From positions 1 to 15,915 of the forward strand of contig JAJRTX010000176.1 in the NCBI GenBank assembly GCA_021545665.1: a stretch of 15,915 nt of DNA, read 5' to 3'. Source of the DNA: Zetaproteobacteria bacterium (GTDB lineage: Bacteria; Pseudomonadota; Zetaproteobacteria; Mariprofundales; Mariprofundaceae). Each line of letters starts with the position of its first letter. The stretch's first letter is position 1. A program made the position numbers and the translations under genes. The notes below the pieces were generated by a model, which saw nothing but the letters and a program-made list of their open reading frames with translations, was not told the origin of the DNA and made no database searches. Of the stretch, positions 8,161-14,332 are shown in pieces.

Positions 8161-8198
8161 AAAGAATTAGGGTCAAAGAATTAGGGTCAAAGAATTAG
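8161..8198. repeat. 14-bp tandem repeat (AAAGAATTAGGGTC)n
   Basis: Two perfect units (8161-8174, 8175-8188) and a partial third (8189-8198) precede a further AGAATTAGGGTC that forms the left arm of the following inverted repeat. The tandem array thus seems to have grown from the tip of that element, probably by slippage or repeated end cleavage. Confidence 0.85.
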
Positions 8199-8199
8199 C

Positions 8200-8268
8200 A
8201 AGAATTAGGGTCAGACTCGAATTATTGTCGCCGGTATATTATTTAAATCGAGTCTGACCCTAATTCTT
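8200..8268. repeat. 21-bp perfect inverted repeat with core AGGGTCAGACTCGA
   Basis: The left arm (8200-8220) and right arm (8248-8268) are perfectly complementary over 21 bp around a 27-nt AT-rich centre. I recall similar AATTAGGGTCAGA-type ends around REP-associated transposase genes in gammaproteobacteria, so this may be a solo element or scar. It interrupts the duplicated phosphoesterase gene, whose reading frame now stops inside the right arm. Transcribed, it would form a strong stem-loop, which could also end transcription of the lipoprotein gene. Confidence 0.85.
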
Positions 8269-8493
8269 CACCTGTTCCCGCAGCTCGTCGATCAGGGCGA
8301 TATCATGATGGTAAAACTCGTGGTTACCCGGCACATAGATCACAGGCTTGTCCGGAAAGTGGGCTTCTGCCCAATGCAGACCCCCCAATCCCACACCAAT
8401 GTCGCCTGCCAATACCACTACATCCGCATCCGTAGCCGGTGGCGCAAAGTCCTCGAACTCGATATGCAGGTCATTCAGGATATGCAGTTTCAT
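8260..8493 (-). pseudogene. Truncated duplicate of the metallophosphoesterase gene
   Basis: The minus-strand frame encodes MKLHILNDLHIEFED and continues to LREQ, nearly the same as the first 74 residues of the intact 247-aa gene at 12401-13144. It then reads VKN-stop, because the sequence switches into the inverted-repeat element. The metal-binding motifs NDLH, AGDIG and VPGNHE are present, but the later histidines (THH, HGHMH) are missing, so no active enzyme is possible. Most differences from the intact copy are conservative or silent, suggesting truncation after a period of selection or a duplication between diverged copies. Confidence 0.88.
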
Positions 8494-8550
8494 AGCACAA
8501 CTTTACATCATTAGTCTTAAAACGGTGACCAGATTTAGTAGACCACTTCA
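8271..8550. repeat. 280-bp segmental duplicate, copy 1 (of 12922-13201)
   Basis: Co-linear with 12922-13201, apparently without insertions or deletions. It starts in the phosphoesterase coding region (CCTG[T/C]TCCCGCAG) and runs past its start codon into about 57 bp of upstream DNA, ending at TTTAGTAGACCACTTCA. Conservation of the non-coding upstream part shows that DNA was duplicated, not just a protein family member shared. Confidence 0.85.
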
Positions 8551-8559
8551 CTGGAAGTT

Positions 8560-8681
8560 AAGTATAAAACGTAGGATGCGGTGAAGAATGAACCGCATCA
8601 AACATGATGTATTTTGATGCGGTTCGTGTCTCACCACATCCTACATAGAAGGGTCTCATAGTCAGCAGTTGTGAAGGTCGC
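8560..8681. repeat. MITE-like palindromic intergenic repeat, copy 1
   Basis: About 122 bp, also present at 10295-10419 in the same orientation. The core is a long imperfect palindrome: GTAGGATGCGGTGAAGAATG (from 8571) pairs with the segment ending CACATCCTAC at 8644, with ACCGCATCAAA/TTTGATGCGGT as the best-paired inner part. A conserved tail follows (ATAGAAGGGTCTCA...CAGCAGTTGTGAAG). The GTAGGATG ends are typical of short non-coding palindromic repeats scattered in proteobacterial genomes. It contains no gene. Confidence 0.8.
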
Positions 8682-8755
8682 TAACAACCCGGCCTATAAA
8701 ACAGCCACCATAGCCCTTTTCTGGGCGACTGTTAAACTGGGGAAAGTTTACAGGC

Positions 8756-9043
8756 CTATATAAAGACACCGATGAAAAATAATACCAATGCTACAATAAT
8801 TAACCATTGATTAATTATTTTCATACGCTTGCTTTCAATTAATACAAGTATCACAAAAGCTGAAACCAAAAAAAATGAAATGGCAATAATAACGTTATTT
8901 GGGAAATTGAATTTATAGAGGCCGCCAGAAAGCTTCCCCAACATGATCATTTTATTCTCTGTTAGAACATACAAACCCATGGACAGAACAACCACAGAAA
9001 TTGTACCGTGTAGCGCTATTACCCATGTGGATCTGGTTGACAT
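8756..9043 (-). CDS. Small membrane protein, three predicted helices
   Basis: A 95-aa unrecognised protein with hydrophobic segments at about 8-28, 51-70 and 79-95; a Lys/Arg-containing loop (SKRMK, 71-75) lies before the last helix. It starts 9 nt after the stop of the upstream 222-aa gene on the same strand and lacks a good ribosome binding site of its own, so translation is probably coupled. Its position after a larger protein of unknown role would fit an immunity-type or partner protein, but that is a guess. No family recognised. Confidence 0.6.
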   Translation of the reverse strand: MSTRSTWVIALHGTISVVVLSMGLYVLTENKMIMLGKLSGGLYKFNFPNNVIIAISFFLVSAFVILVLIESKRMKIINQWLIIVALVLFFIGVFI

Positions 9044-9052
9044 AAGGATTGC

Positions 9053-9721
9053 TTAGTTAGGGAATTTAACTGAATAATTACTCCTCCAGACCATCCTCGC
9101 AGTACTTGGCAATTCTTTCTCAAAACCCTTTAATATAAGCTCGCACAACTTTTGCTCATTGTCATTTGCAATCGCACGTAAAAGAATTTTCATTGCGTCT
9201 TTGGGAATGTTTTTAGATAATAAATCTGAATTGAGTTTTGTTATTACTTTTTTTGATGTTTGTGCCCATATTTCATGATGTTTAGCTATCTCGTCCTTTT
9301 TCGCTATAACTATGCCTCTGCTCATGTTCCAAAGAATTTTTCTGGATGACCGTGGAATTGGCTTGTTAAAAGCAAAAGCAGTCAAAGTGTACGCTATGGA
9401 CCGAAATGCATACATTTTATATCCCACCTGATAGGCATTTATAACGCTAATCATGGCGGCAACGGGAAACATAAAAATAGAAAAAATAGAAGCACCAGAT
9501 GAAACAAGGGCTATAATCCGGCTACCGGCTAACGTGGAATTAATAATAGGGATAAGCTCTGCTAACGTGAAGGTCGTATCTACATGCCCAACGATATCGA
9601 TTACATTTTTTAAAACTGGTAGATTATTTCCAACAGAAGTGTAATCCTTGCCCAGGATCTCACGTAAAATAGCTTCTTTTTCCTTTCCTGATAAATTCTT
9701 GTTTACAAGTATGGCATCCAT
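9053..9721 (-). CDS. Unknown protein with central membrane segment
   Basis: A 222-aa protein of no family I can name. A hydrophobic stretch at about 67-97 (SRIIALVSSGASIFSIFMF then AAMISVINAY) could span the membrane once or twice. It is followed by a Tyr/Phe-rich region (YKMYAFRSIAYTLTAFAFNK) and a helical, Lys-rich C-terminal half ending VWRSNYSVKFPN. I chose ATG 9719-9721 because AAGGAG sits 7 nt before it; a GTG nine codons earlier (9748) lacks such a site. First gene of a two-gene operon with the 95-aa membrane protein. Confidence 0.62.
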   Translation of the reverse strand: MDAILVNKNLSGKEKEAILREILGKDYTSVGNNLPVLKNVIDIVGHVDTTFTLAELIPIINSTLAGSRIIALVSSGASIFSIFMFPVAAMISVINAYQVGYKMYAFRSIAYTLTAFAFNKPIPRSSRKILWNMSRGIVIAKKDEIAKHHEIWAQTSKKVITKLNSDLLSKNIPKDAMKILLRAIANDNEQKLCELILKGFEKELPSTARMVWRSNYSVKFPN

Positions 9722-9818
9722 TCCAAAACTCCTTATATTGATTTGCACATATCCAAACTAGCTATATAATTAAGCTAATAACCTAATGGAATCACAAACA
9801 AAGGAATGGATCAACAAA

Positions 9819-10136
9819 ATGTTACTAAAAAAGTCATATTTAGTATTATTACTATTTGTCTTCCCTATTACTTCGCACACTGGAGAAATAGCGAGCTTCA
9901 ACGAAATCTGCAATATCTATACTGAAGCACAAAACAGCGGCATGAGCAGAACACAAATTAGTGACTATATCCAAGATAATATTAAAACACGCGTTCAACC
10001 AGGTGACGCTTTAGACGCCCATATAGCGATATTTCAATTAGAACCGGAAAAACGCTATTCTATATTCAAACAAACTGCAGAGATATCCTTAAATCGTAGC
10101 TGGGATTGCGATGCCCTTAGGACTTTGATGAAATAA
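9819..10136 (+). CDS. Small secreted protein of unknown function
   Basis: With start ATG 9819 the product is 105 aa and begins MLLKKSYLVLLLFVFPITSH, a typical Sec signal peptide (positive start, hydrophobic core, likely cleavage near HTG|EIA). AAAGGA lies 13 nt upstream, a long spacing. An in-frame ATG at 9786 adds 11 polar residues but has no ribosome binding site. The mature part is about 80 aa, with two cysteines (in EICNIYTEAQ and WDCDALRTLM) that could form a disulfide in the periplasm. Not recognised as a named family. Divergent from the 222-aa gene, with about 100 bp between starts. Confidence 0.6.
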   Translation: MLLKKSYLVLLLFVFPITSHTGEIASFNEICNIYTEAQNSGMSRTQISDYIQDNIKTRVQPGDALDAHIAIFQLEPEKRYSIFKQTAEISLNRSWDCDALRTLMK

Positions 10137-10294
10137 CGCTACCATGGTTTGTTTTCCACATTCACAAGTGAGAAATCATACATTTTCAGAAAATCACGAT
10201 TCCCTGAGAGCAAAACCTCATATTGTAACGAAGCAATGCATGCGTGCCGTTAGATCTGACGGTATTAGAAAGGGCAAGCCTGTACCTGGGAATC

Positions 10295-10419
10295 AAGTAT
10301 AAAACGCAGGATGTGGTGAAGAATGAACCGCATCAAACCCTATGATGTATTTTGATGCGGTTCGTGCCTCACCGCATCCTACATAGAAGGGTCTCATCGT
10401 CAGCAGTTGTGAAGTTCGC
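10295..10419. repeat. MITE-like palindromic intergenic repeat, copy 2
   Basis: Same element as at 8560-8681 and in the same orientation, 3 bp longer in the loop (AAACCCTATGATG versus AAACATGATG). The palindrome arms are at 10306-10337 and 10351-10382, followed by the conserved tail to GAAGTTCGC. Between the small secreted-protein gene and this repeat (10137-10294) I see only a near-palindrome CCGTTAGATCTGACGG and no gene. Confidence 0.8.
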
Positions 10420-10453
10420 AACGAAAGACTCCGGTACTGGTTGTGCTGAGACG

Positions 10454-10486
10454 AAAAAACGGTTAGCGCTTTCGCGATAACCGTTT
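10454..10486 (-). terminator. Rho-independent terminator downstream of the tRNA-Arg fragment
   Basis: On the minus strand, 9-bp arms AAACGGTTA/TAACCGTTT, extended by CGC/GCG after one mismatch around a 4-nt loop, are followed by TTTTTT. It begins 18 nt after the CCA end of the tRNA-Arg fragment, where the terminator of the original tRNA gene should be. This suggests the left side is the native downstream flank of that tRNA gene. Confidence 0.75.
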
Positions 10487-10504
10487 GATACATCGTACTA
10501 AATA

Positions 10505-10551
10505 TGGCGCGCCCGACACGATTCGAACGTGTGACCGCCTGGTTCGTAGCC
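10505..10551 (-). pseudogene. 3' half of tRNA-Arg(ACG), attachment-site scar
   Basis: The minus strand reads GGCTACGAACCAGGCGGTC, then ACACG-TTCGAAT-CGTGT (complete T-arm), then CGGGCGC-G-CCA (3' acceptor strand, discriminator base and encoded CCA). The anticodon loop CTACGAA carries ACG (Arg). The 5' half (acceptor 5' strand GCGCCCG, D-arm, 5' anticodon stem) is absent from the neighbouring sequence, so this is a 47-nt fragment and not a working gene. Such 3' tRNA pieces are left when an integrase uses a tRNA 3' end as attachment site. The native flank should be to the left (terminator at 10454-10486) and the element to the right, with the intact tRNA at its far end, outside this window or lost. 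Confidence 0.82.
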
Positions 10552-10583
10552 ACACAGTTTGGCCGGGAATGCTTTATATTCAA

Positions 10584-10603
10584 CAGGTTATAATTATAGC
10601 CTG
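10584..10603. repeat. 20-bp near-palindrome next to the tRNA scar
   Basis: CAGGTTATAATTATAGCCTG is self-complementary except for one symmetric mismatched pair. A shorter form, CAGGTTATAGCCTG, occurs at 15180-15193 near the second boundary-like sequence. It may be a protein-binding site of the element that used the tRNA. Confidence 0.45.
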
Positions 10604-10642
10604 TCACGGTAACGAGCGCTATGCTATTGAAATGACTGGAGG

Positions 10643-10703
10643 CGATATTTCGCAATAGCACATTATTGGGCACATAAGAATATGCAGGACAAATCACGCT
10701 CAT
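10643..10703. repeat. 60-bp direct repeat, copy 1 (of 15370-15428)
   Basis: GATATTTCGCAATAGCACAT, TTGGGCACATAAGAATAT and the following CACGCTC match 15370-15428 in the same orientation with a few differences. On the opposite strand it contains two neighbouring TGTGC words (ATGTGCCCA, AATGTGCTA), a pattern that could be integrase arm-binding sites. The copies bracket about 4.7 kb containing hipBA, the phosphoesterase and a three-gene operon. Confidence 0.7.
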
Positions 10704-10706
10704 ATT

Positions 10707-12035
10707 CTAGATTCGTGTGTGCATATGCTTCAATATCATTCCCGCCCGCTTGTTCACCCCGGCAAGGATGGGCTCAGACAGTGACACCGGCATACCTGCA
10801 TCAGCAGCCAGAGCTGTCGCCTCTGTGAGAACATTATCTATTTGTGTGACCAGTCCTGAGAATAGTTTATCCATGTCCTGCTCACGCAGCCCGGACTGTT
10901 GGCCCGTTTGATAAAAGTGCCGGAGCTGTATTTGATTCAGGTGATAATGGTTTTTGTTCCCCAGAGACATTGCCAGTTTGACCTTCTGTACCGGAAATTC
11001 CGGATAGGGCGCCGCAGACATCACGTCATAAAGTGGTGTTAGCCGGTATCCATCCGGCGAGAGAAATATCGAGAAGTTCTTGGCGTGGCCATCGATGGCC
11101 GACAGTAGCCAAAACACGATCTGCGTCTTCATAAAATTCATGCGATCTTCATACGGGACGATTGCACCATTCAGGAATTTTAGAATATCAGCAATGCCTG
11201 GTCCGCTATCGCATTCATATTTTTGCACAGGCGGAACACCCAGCGCCTGACAAATATCCTCCTGCGGCAACCGGTAGAGTACGCCATCCTGCCAGGTTCG
11301 ATCAAAACGCTCCACGACAATCACAGGTTTCCCGCCAAAGATCAGCACCTCGGCATTAGCCGTCTCAAGACCCAAAGCACGACATAGCATAAGGCAGAAC
11401 CATTCATTCCAGGGTGAATCGGAAAAATCGGCTCCGGCCGGGCCTTGTTTCATGGCAGGTTTAAAGATATGGGAAGTGGGTGTTGGTCCAAGCGGAAGCT
11501 GCCATTCGCCGGCATCAGACTGATCATCGTTCCGCAGAAAGGCAGTCTTTTCCTGCACCCCTGCAATCGAGATACGAAAGTCATCATGCTCAGCATTGAC
11601 GCCGAGTGGGTTTGTCCCCAGGGAGGCAATTCGGGCAGCGATTTCATCATCACTAACCGGCCTGTATTCCATTTTTGCTGGATCGCCAGGGTCCATACCT
11701 TCGGGTATAAATCGCAATGCCCCCACGCAATCCCGTCCGATAACAGCCAGCAGATCAAAAATACCAGCACTGTCGGCCTGCTCACGCGCGGCAATTTTTT
11801 CCCTTACCTTACGGTCATCGGGCAATAGCCCGTCAAAGTAGCTGGTCGCTTGCACCCCTGACCAGAGGCGATCGGACAGTGGCATGGATAACGATATGGG
11901 TAAGGCCCGTTCAGACGATAGCCAATCAGAATCATAGCGAAACGAGGTGGCACCGCCTGACGTGCGTGAATACCTGCCGACCTTACTTGAGCCGATATAG
12001 ACGTCCAGCTCGCGTCTTTGACGTTTACGACCCAT
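10707..12035 (-). CDS. hipA: HipA-type serine/threonine kinase toxin
   Basis: A 442-aa HipA-family kinase, about the length of E. coli HipA (440 aa). HipA phosphorylates glutamyl-tRNA synthetase and other HipA-like kinases can have other aminoacyl-tRNA synthetase targets; growth arrest and persistence follow. The N-terminal 1 region is followed by the kinase core. SIAGVQEKTA (156-165) includes Ser156, equivalent to the autophosphorylated P-loop serine. HIFKP contains Lys192, the ATP-binding lysine. VERFDR is at 241-246. DGHAKNFSI (315-323) contains the catalytic Asp315 and Asn320, and YDVMS (336-340) has the metal-binding Asp337. All key residues are present, so it should be active. AAGGA precedes the ATG. 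It follows hipB by 14 nt in one operon. It lies just inside the tRNA-Arg scar. Confidence 0.92.
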   Translation of the reverse strand: MGRKRQRRELDVYIGSSKVGRYSRTSGGATSFRYDSDWLSSERALPISLSMPLSDRLWSGVQATSYFDGLLPDDRKVREKIAAREQADSAGIFDLLAVIGRDCVGALRFIPEGMDPGDPAKMEYRPVSDDEIAARIASLGTNPLGVNAEHDDFRISIAGVQEKTAFLRNDDQSDAGEWQLPLGPTPTSHIFKPAMKQGPAGADFSDSPWNEWFCLMLCRALGLETANAEVLIFGGKPVIVVERFDRTWQDGVLYRLPQEDICQALGVPPVQKYECDSGPGIADILKFLNGAIVPYEDRMNFMKTQIVFWLLSAIDGHAKNFSIFLSPDGYRLTPLYDVMSAAPYPEFPVQKVKLAMSLGNKNHYHLNQIQLRHFYQTGQQSGLREQDMDKLFSGLVTQIDNVLTEATALAADAGMPVSLSEPILAGVNKRAGMILKHMHTRI

Positions 12036-12049
12036 TAGAATCCTTTATT

Positions 12050-12295
12050 TTAGTACGCTGTTGGATCGAACCCGGCTTTCCGGCGTGGGACGATGGACAG
12101 ATCCAGATCCAGCGCAGCCAGAATCTTTATAACGGTATCGAGGTTCGCCGTGGTCGCACCATTCTCCAGTTCAGAAACCAGAGCCTGCCGGACGGATGCT
12201 TTTTGGGCAACATCGACCTGCCGCAAGTTCTTTTTCTTGCGTGCCAGACGAATTACCGCGCCGAGATCTTTATTGCTGCGTATGATCTTTCCCAT
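12050..12295 (-). CDS. hipB: HipB-type HTH antitoxin
   Basis: An 81-aa Xre-family helix-turn-helix protein: LGAVIRLARKKKNLRQVDVA (about 11-30), then SVRQALVSELENGATTANL, the recognition-helix part, and TVIKILAALDLDLSIVPRR at the dimerisation end. HipB binds HipA and represses the operon. I chose ATG 12293-12295, which has AAGGA 7 nt upstream. A TTG 22 codons earlier would place the start inside the promoter and is unlikely. First gene of the operon; expressed from the promoter at 12333-12361. Confidence 0.9.
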   Translation of the reverse strand: MGKIIRSNKDLGAVIRLARKKKNLRQVDVAQKASVRQALVSELENGATTANLDTVIKILAALDLDLSIVPRRKAGFDPTAY

Positions 12296-12309
12296 CACTT
12301 CATCCTTTT

Positions 12310-12369
12310 TATACGTCCTGCCGTATATACCATATATATACGCTGTACCGGATAATGTCAAGATATACG
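12310..12369 (-). promoter_or_regulatory. hipBA promoter and HipB operator
   Basis: On the minus strand, TTGACA (12356-12361) and TATATA (12333-12338) are 17 bp apart, a near-consensus sigma70 promoter. A perfect palindrome CGTATATA-N5-TATATACG (12322-12342) covers the -10 box. Four TATACG/CGTATA half-sites are present (12310-12315, 12322-12327, 12337-12342, 12364-12369), so several HipB dimers could bind cooperatively and block RNA polymerase. This is the expected autoregulation of hipBA. Confidence 0.8.
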
Positions 12370-12400
12370 CTTAAGGAGATACTTTCGCTTTCTAATCAGG

Positions 12401-13144
12401 TTAAACCTTCACGACATAATCTGGCCTGAAATCAGGGTTCAATGCCTCCGGTGAATAGCCACGCGGATTGCATATCACACGCGCTCCAAATACATCGTAG
12501 TCATACGACTCATGCATGTGCCCATGCAGCCACAGACTTACCCGTTCACCATCCATCAGATCTTCCAGGTTGCTGGCAGAGGCCGGGGTCAACAAATCCT
12601 GCGCATACACTGGATGCACCGACCGCGATGAGGGGGCATGGTGGGTAACCACCACCGTCTGGCCATCGAAGGGTTCAGCTAACATTACCGCCAACCAATC
12701 CCGACTGGCTGTATGCAACTGGATAGCATCCTCAGGCGTGTAGCGCTGGCCATGGTTCTGAATGATGGAGAAATCCGTCATCTGTTGCCGTGCCTGCTGC
12801 ATGGCAAAGAACTTGTCTGCCTCACCGAACAGGGCAAAATCTGTCCACAGAATGCTGCCCAGGAAACGCACACCGCCGATGATCACCTGATCATCATTCA
12901 GGACATGAATATGCTTCGGGGCCTGCTCCCGCAGCTCGTCGATCAGGGCAATATCATGATGGTAAAACTCGTGGTTGCCCGGCACATAGATCACAGGCCG
13001 GTCCGGGAAGCGTGCTGCTGCCCAATGCAAGCCTTCCAGTCCCACGCCTATGTCGCCTGCCAATATCACCACATCTGCATCCGTTGCCGGTGGAGCATAA
13101 TCTTCGAACTCAACGTGCAGGTCATTAAGGATGTGTAGTTTCAT
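12401..13144 (-). CDS. Calcineurin-like metallophosphoesterase
   Basis: A 247-aa cytosolic protein of the calcineurin-like phosphoesterase superfamily. The metal-binding residues are in the usual order: NDLH (Asp8, His10), AGDIG (Asp31), VPGNHEFY (Asn57, His58), VVTHHAPSS (His168/His169) and LHGHMHESYD (His207-His211). It would hydrolyse a phosphomono- or phosphodiester, but the substrate is not known. No signal peptide. The ATG at 13142-13144 lacks a strong ribosome binding site. Its first 74 codons and upstream region are duplicated at 8271-8550. It sits 3' of hipBA on the same strand orientation, with about 40 bp between the hipBA promoter region and its stop, but is probably not co-transcribed with hipBA, which has its own promoter. 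Confidence 0.88.
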   Translation of the reverse strand: MKLHILNDLHVEFEDYAPPATDADVVILAGDIGVGLEGLHWAAARFPDRPVIYVPGNHEFYHHDIALIDELREQAPKHIHVLNDDQVIIGGVRFLGSILWTDFALFGEADKFFAMQQARQQMTDFSIIQNHGQRYTPEDAIQLHTASRDWLAVMLAEPFDGQTVVVTHHAPSSRSVHPVYAQDLLTPASASNLEDLMDGERVSLWLHGHMHESYDYDVFGARVICNPRGYSPEALNPDFRPDYVVKV

Positions 13145-13201
13145 AGCGCAACTTTACATCATTAGTCTTAAAATGGTGGCTGGATTTAGTAGACCACTTC
13201 A
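12922..13201. repeat. 280-bp segmental duplicate, copy 2 (of 8271-8550)
   Basis: The parental copy of the duplicated segment, covering the 5' part of the intact phosphoesterase gene and its upstream flank to TAGTAGACCACTTCA. Beyond 13201 the two loci are unrelated. Confidence 0.85.
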
Positions 13202-13452
13202 GATTCCCTGCTCGTAGCAAGACGCGTAAATCTACCCTGTTGTTTTATATCTGATTATACCAAATTTTCACGCCAGTCGTCGTGGTCTTACATGAAGATA
13301 TATGGAAGTATCACATGGACGTCCATCGTAATTAAACGTGAGTAACACAAGCTAATCAATTATTTTGAGGCTAGAATGCCTGGCGTATGTCGCTTTGCTT
13401 TGGAATGGGTGTCCAGATAATATTAACGTGCAGAAGCTGACCATGAGTTTTA
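13202..13452. other. Intergenic region with a 12-bp palindrome
   Basis: Between the phosphoesterase start and the end of the Sel1-repeat gene. It contains a perfect palindrome, ATGGACGTCCAT (13315-13326), but no gene with a ribosome binding site and no T-tailed hairpin. The phosphoesterase promoter should lie in or near it; I could not identify a convincing one. Confidence 0.4.
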
Positions 13453-14067
13453 TTATATTTCATTTTTTAGCGATTTCTTCTTCCCATAGAGCCGAAAAAG
13501 CTCCTTGCCGTATTCAACTCCCTCTTCAAATCCTTTTTTACCCAACGGTTCAAGCAATGCATTAGCGCTTGCAAACGATGCCTCATGTCCCTGCTTCATC
13601 GCAACAAAAAACCATGCGTAAGAACGAACAAGATCTTTTCTGGTACCCAGCCCTTTCCCATACATATAAGCCAGATTATGTTGCCCCTGAATATCACCTG
13701 ATTTTGCGGCTTTCTCATACCAGAAAAATGCATTTTTATAATCTACTGCTATGCCTTTCCCGTCAAAATACATATTTCCCAGGTTAAACATGGCAGAAGG
13801 ATAATTATTTTCTGCGGCCCGCTTATACCATAGCAAGGCCTTATTCTGATCTTTCTTTACATTTACACCTGAATTATACAAGTAGGCTAATAAATTCTGG
13901 TAGGCAGGCTTATCTTGTGCACATTCTTTTATATGTGCAAGACTGTATTTCAACGCTATATCTTCATCAAAGATGCATTTGTTTCGCGCATGCGCAACAC
14001 TTACTGACAAAGCAATAGCGAGCAGCAATGCAAAAGACACAACTATTTTATTAGCTTTAGCGGCCAA
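13453..14067 (-). CDS. Secreted Sel1-repeat (TPR-like) protein
   Basis: A 204-aa protein with a Sec signal peptide (MAAKANKIVVSFALLLAIAL, cleavage probably after SVSVAHA at 27), so it should act in the periplasm. Three Sel1-like repeats follow: about 55-88 (YNSGVNVKKDQNKALLWYKR), 89-124 (NLGNMYFDGKGIAVDYKNAF) and 125-160 (NLAYMYGKGLGTRKDLVRSY). Such repeats bind partner proteins or peptidoglycan-linked complexes. The start is TTG (14065-14067), overlapping the upstream gene by 25 nt; the codon two positions upstream is a stop, so no earlier start exists in frame. A GTG at codon 10 would remove the positive part of the signal peptide. Last gene of a three-gene operon. Confidence 0.8.
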   Translation of the reverse strand: MAAKANKIVVSFALLLAIALSVSVAHARNKCIFDEDIALKYSLAHIKECAQDKPAYQNLLAYLYNSGVNVKKDQNKALLWYKRAAENNYPSAMFNLGNMYFDGKGIAVDYKNAFFWYEKAAKSGDIQGQHNLAYMYGKGLGTRKDLVRSYAWFFVAMKQGHEASFASANALLEPLGKKGFEEGVEYGKELFRLYGKKKSLKNEI

Positions 14068-14330
14068 AACTTATACTCTAGACTTGAGAATACCCAACCA
14101 AGTATAAACGCGATTATTGCAGATATGTAGAACCCGAGAAAAAATAAAAATATCGCAATCAGGCCCATAATATATATGATCACATCCTCAAAAAGCCCGT
14201 GAAAAGGAAGCAAGTACATTTTTCTGGTACAGCCAGTACAATGATACGGATTTGCCTTACTGCATTTACTCAGAGGATCAATTTCTATTGTTTCTTTGTT
14301 ACAAGCAGGACATTTCCTGTTAGATGTCAT
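14043..14330 (-). CDS. Zinc-ribbon membrane protein
   Basis: A 95-aa protein with an N-terminal zinc ribbon (CPAC, Cys7/Cys10, and CTGC, Cys31/Cys34; an extra Cys23) and two transmembrane helices (about 49-66 and 67-84), ending in a short basic tail. The ribbon would face the cytosol by the positive-inside rule. It starts 2 nt after the stop of the upstream gene and overlaps the Sel1 gene by 25 nt, so the three are translated together. Function unknown; no family named. Confidence 0.68.
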   Translation of the reverse strand: MTSNRKCPACNKETIEIDPLSKCSKANPYHCTGCTRKMYLLPFHGLFEDVIIYIMGLIAIFLFFLGFYISAIIAFILGWVFSSLEYKFWPLKLIK

Positions 14331-14332
14331 CT

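Noticed and set aside
8161..8220. Possible CRISPR-like or iteron array
   Set aside because: The units are only 14 bp, directly adjacent without spacers, and derive from the neighbouring inverted repeat; there is no replication or cas gene.
10552..10640. 5' half of the tRNA-Arg next to the 3' fragment
   Set aside because: No sequence resembling the D-arm or the GCGCCCG acceptor strand is present; the fragment is truly partial.
10293..10703. 136-codon minus-strand open frame across the tRNA-Arg fragment region
   Set aside because: It runs through a MITE-like repeat, a terminator and a tRNA fragment, has no ribosome binding site, and its composition is that of non-coding DNA.
11445..11828. 127-codon plus-strand frame inside hipA
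   Set aside because: Antisense shadow of a well-supported kinase gene.
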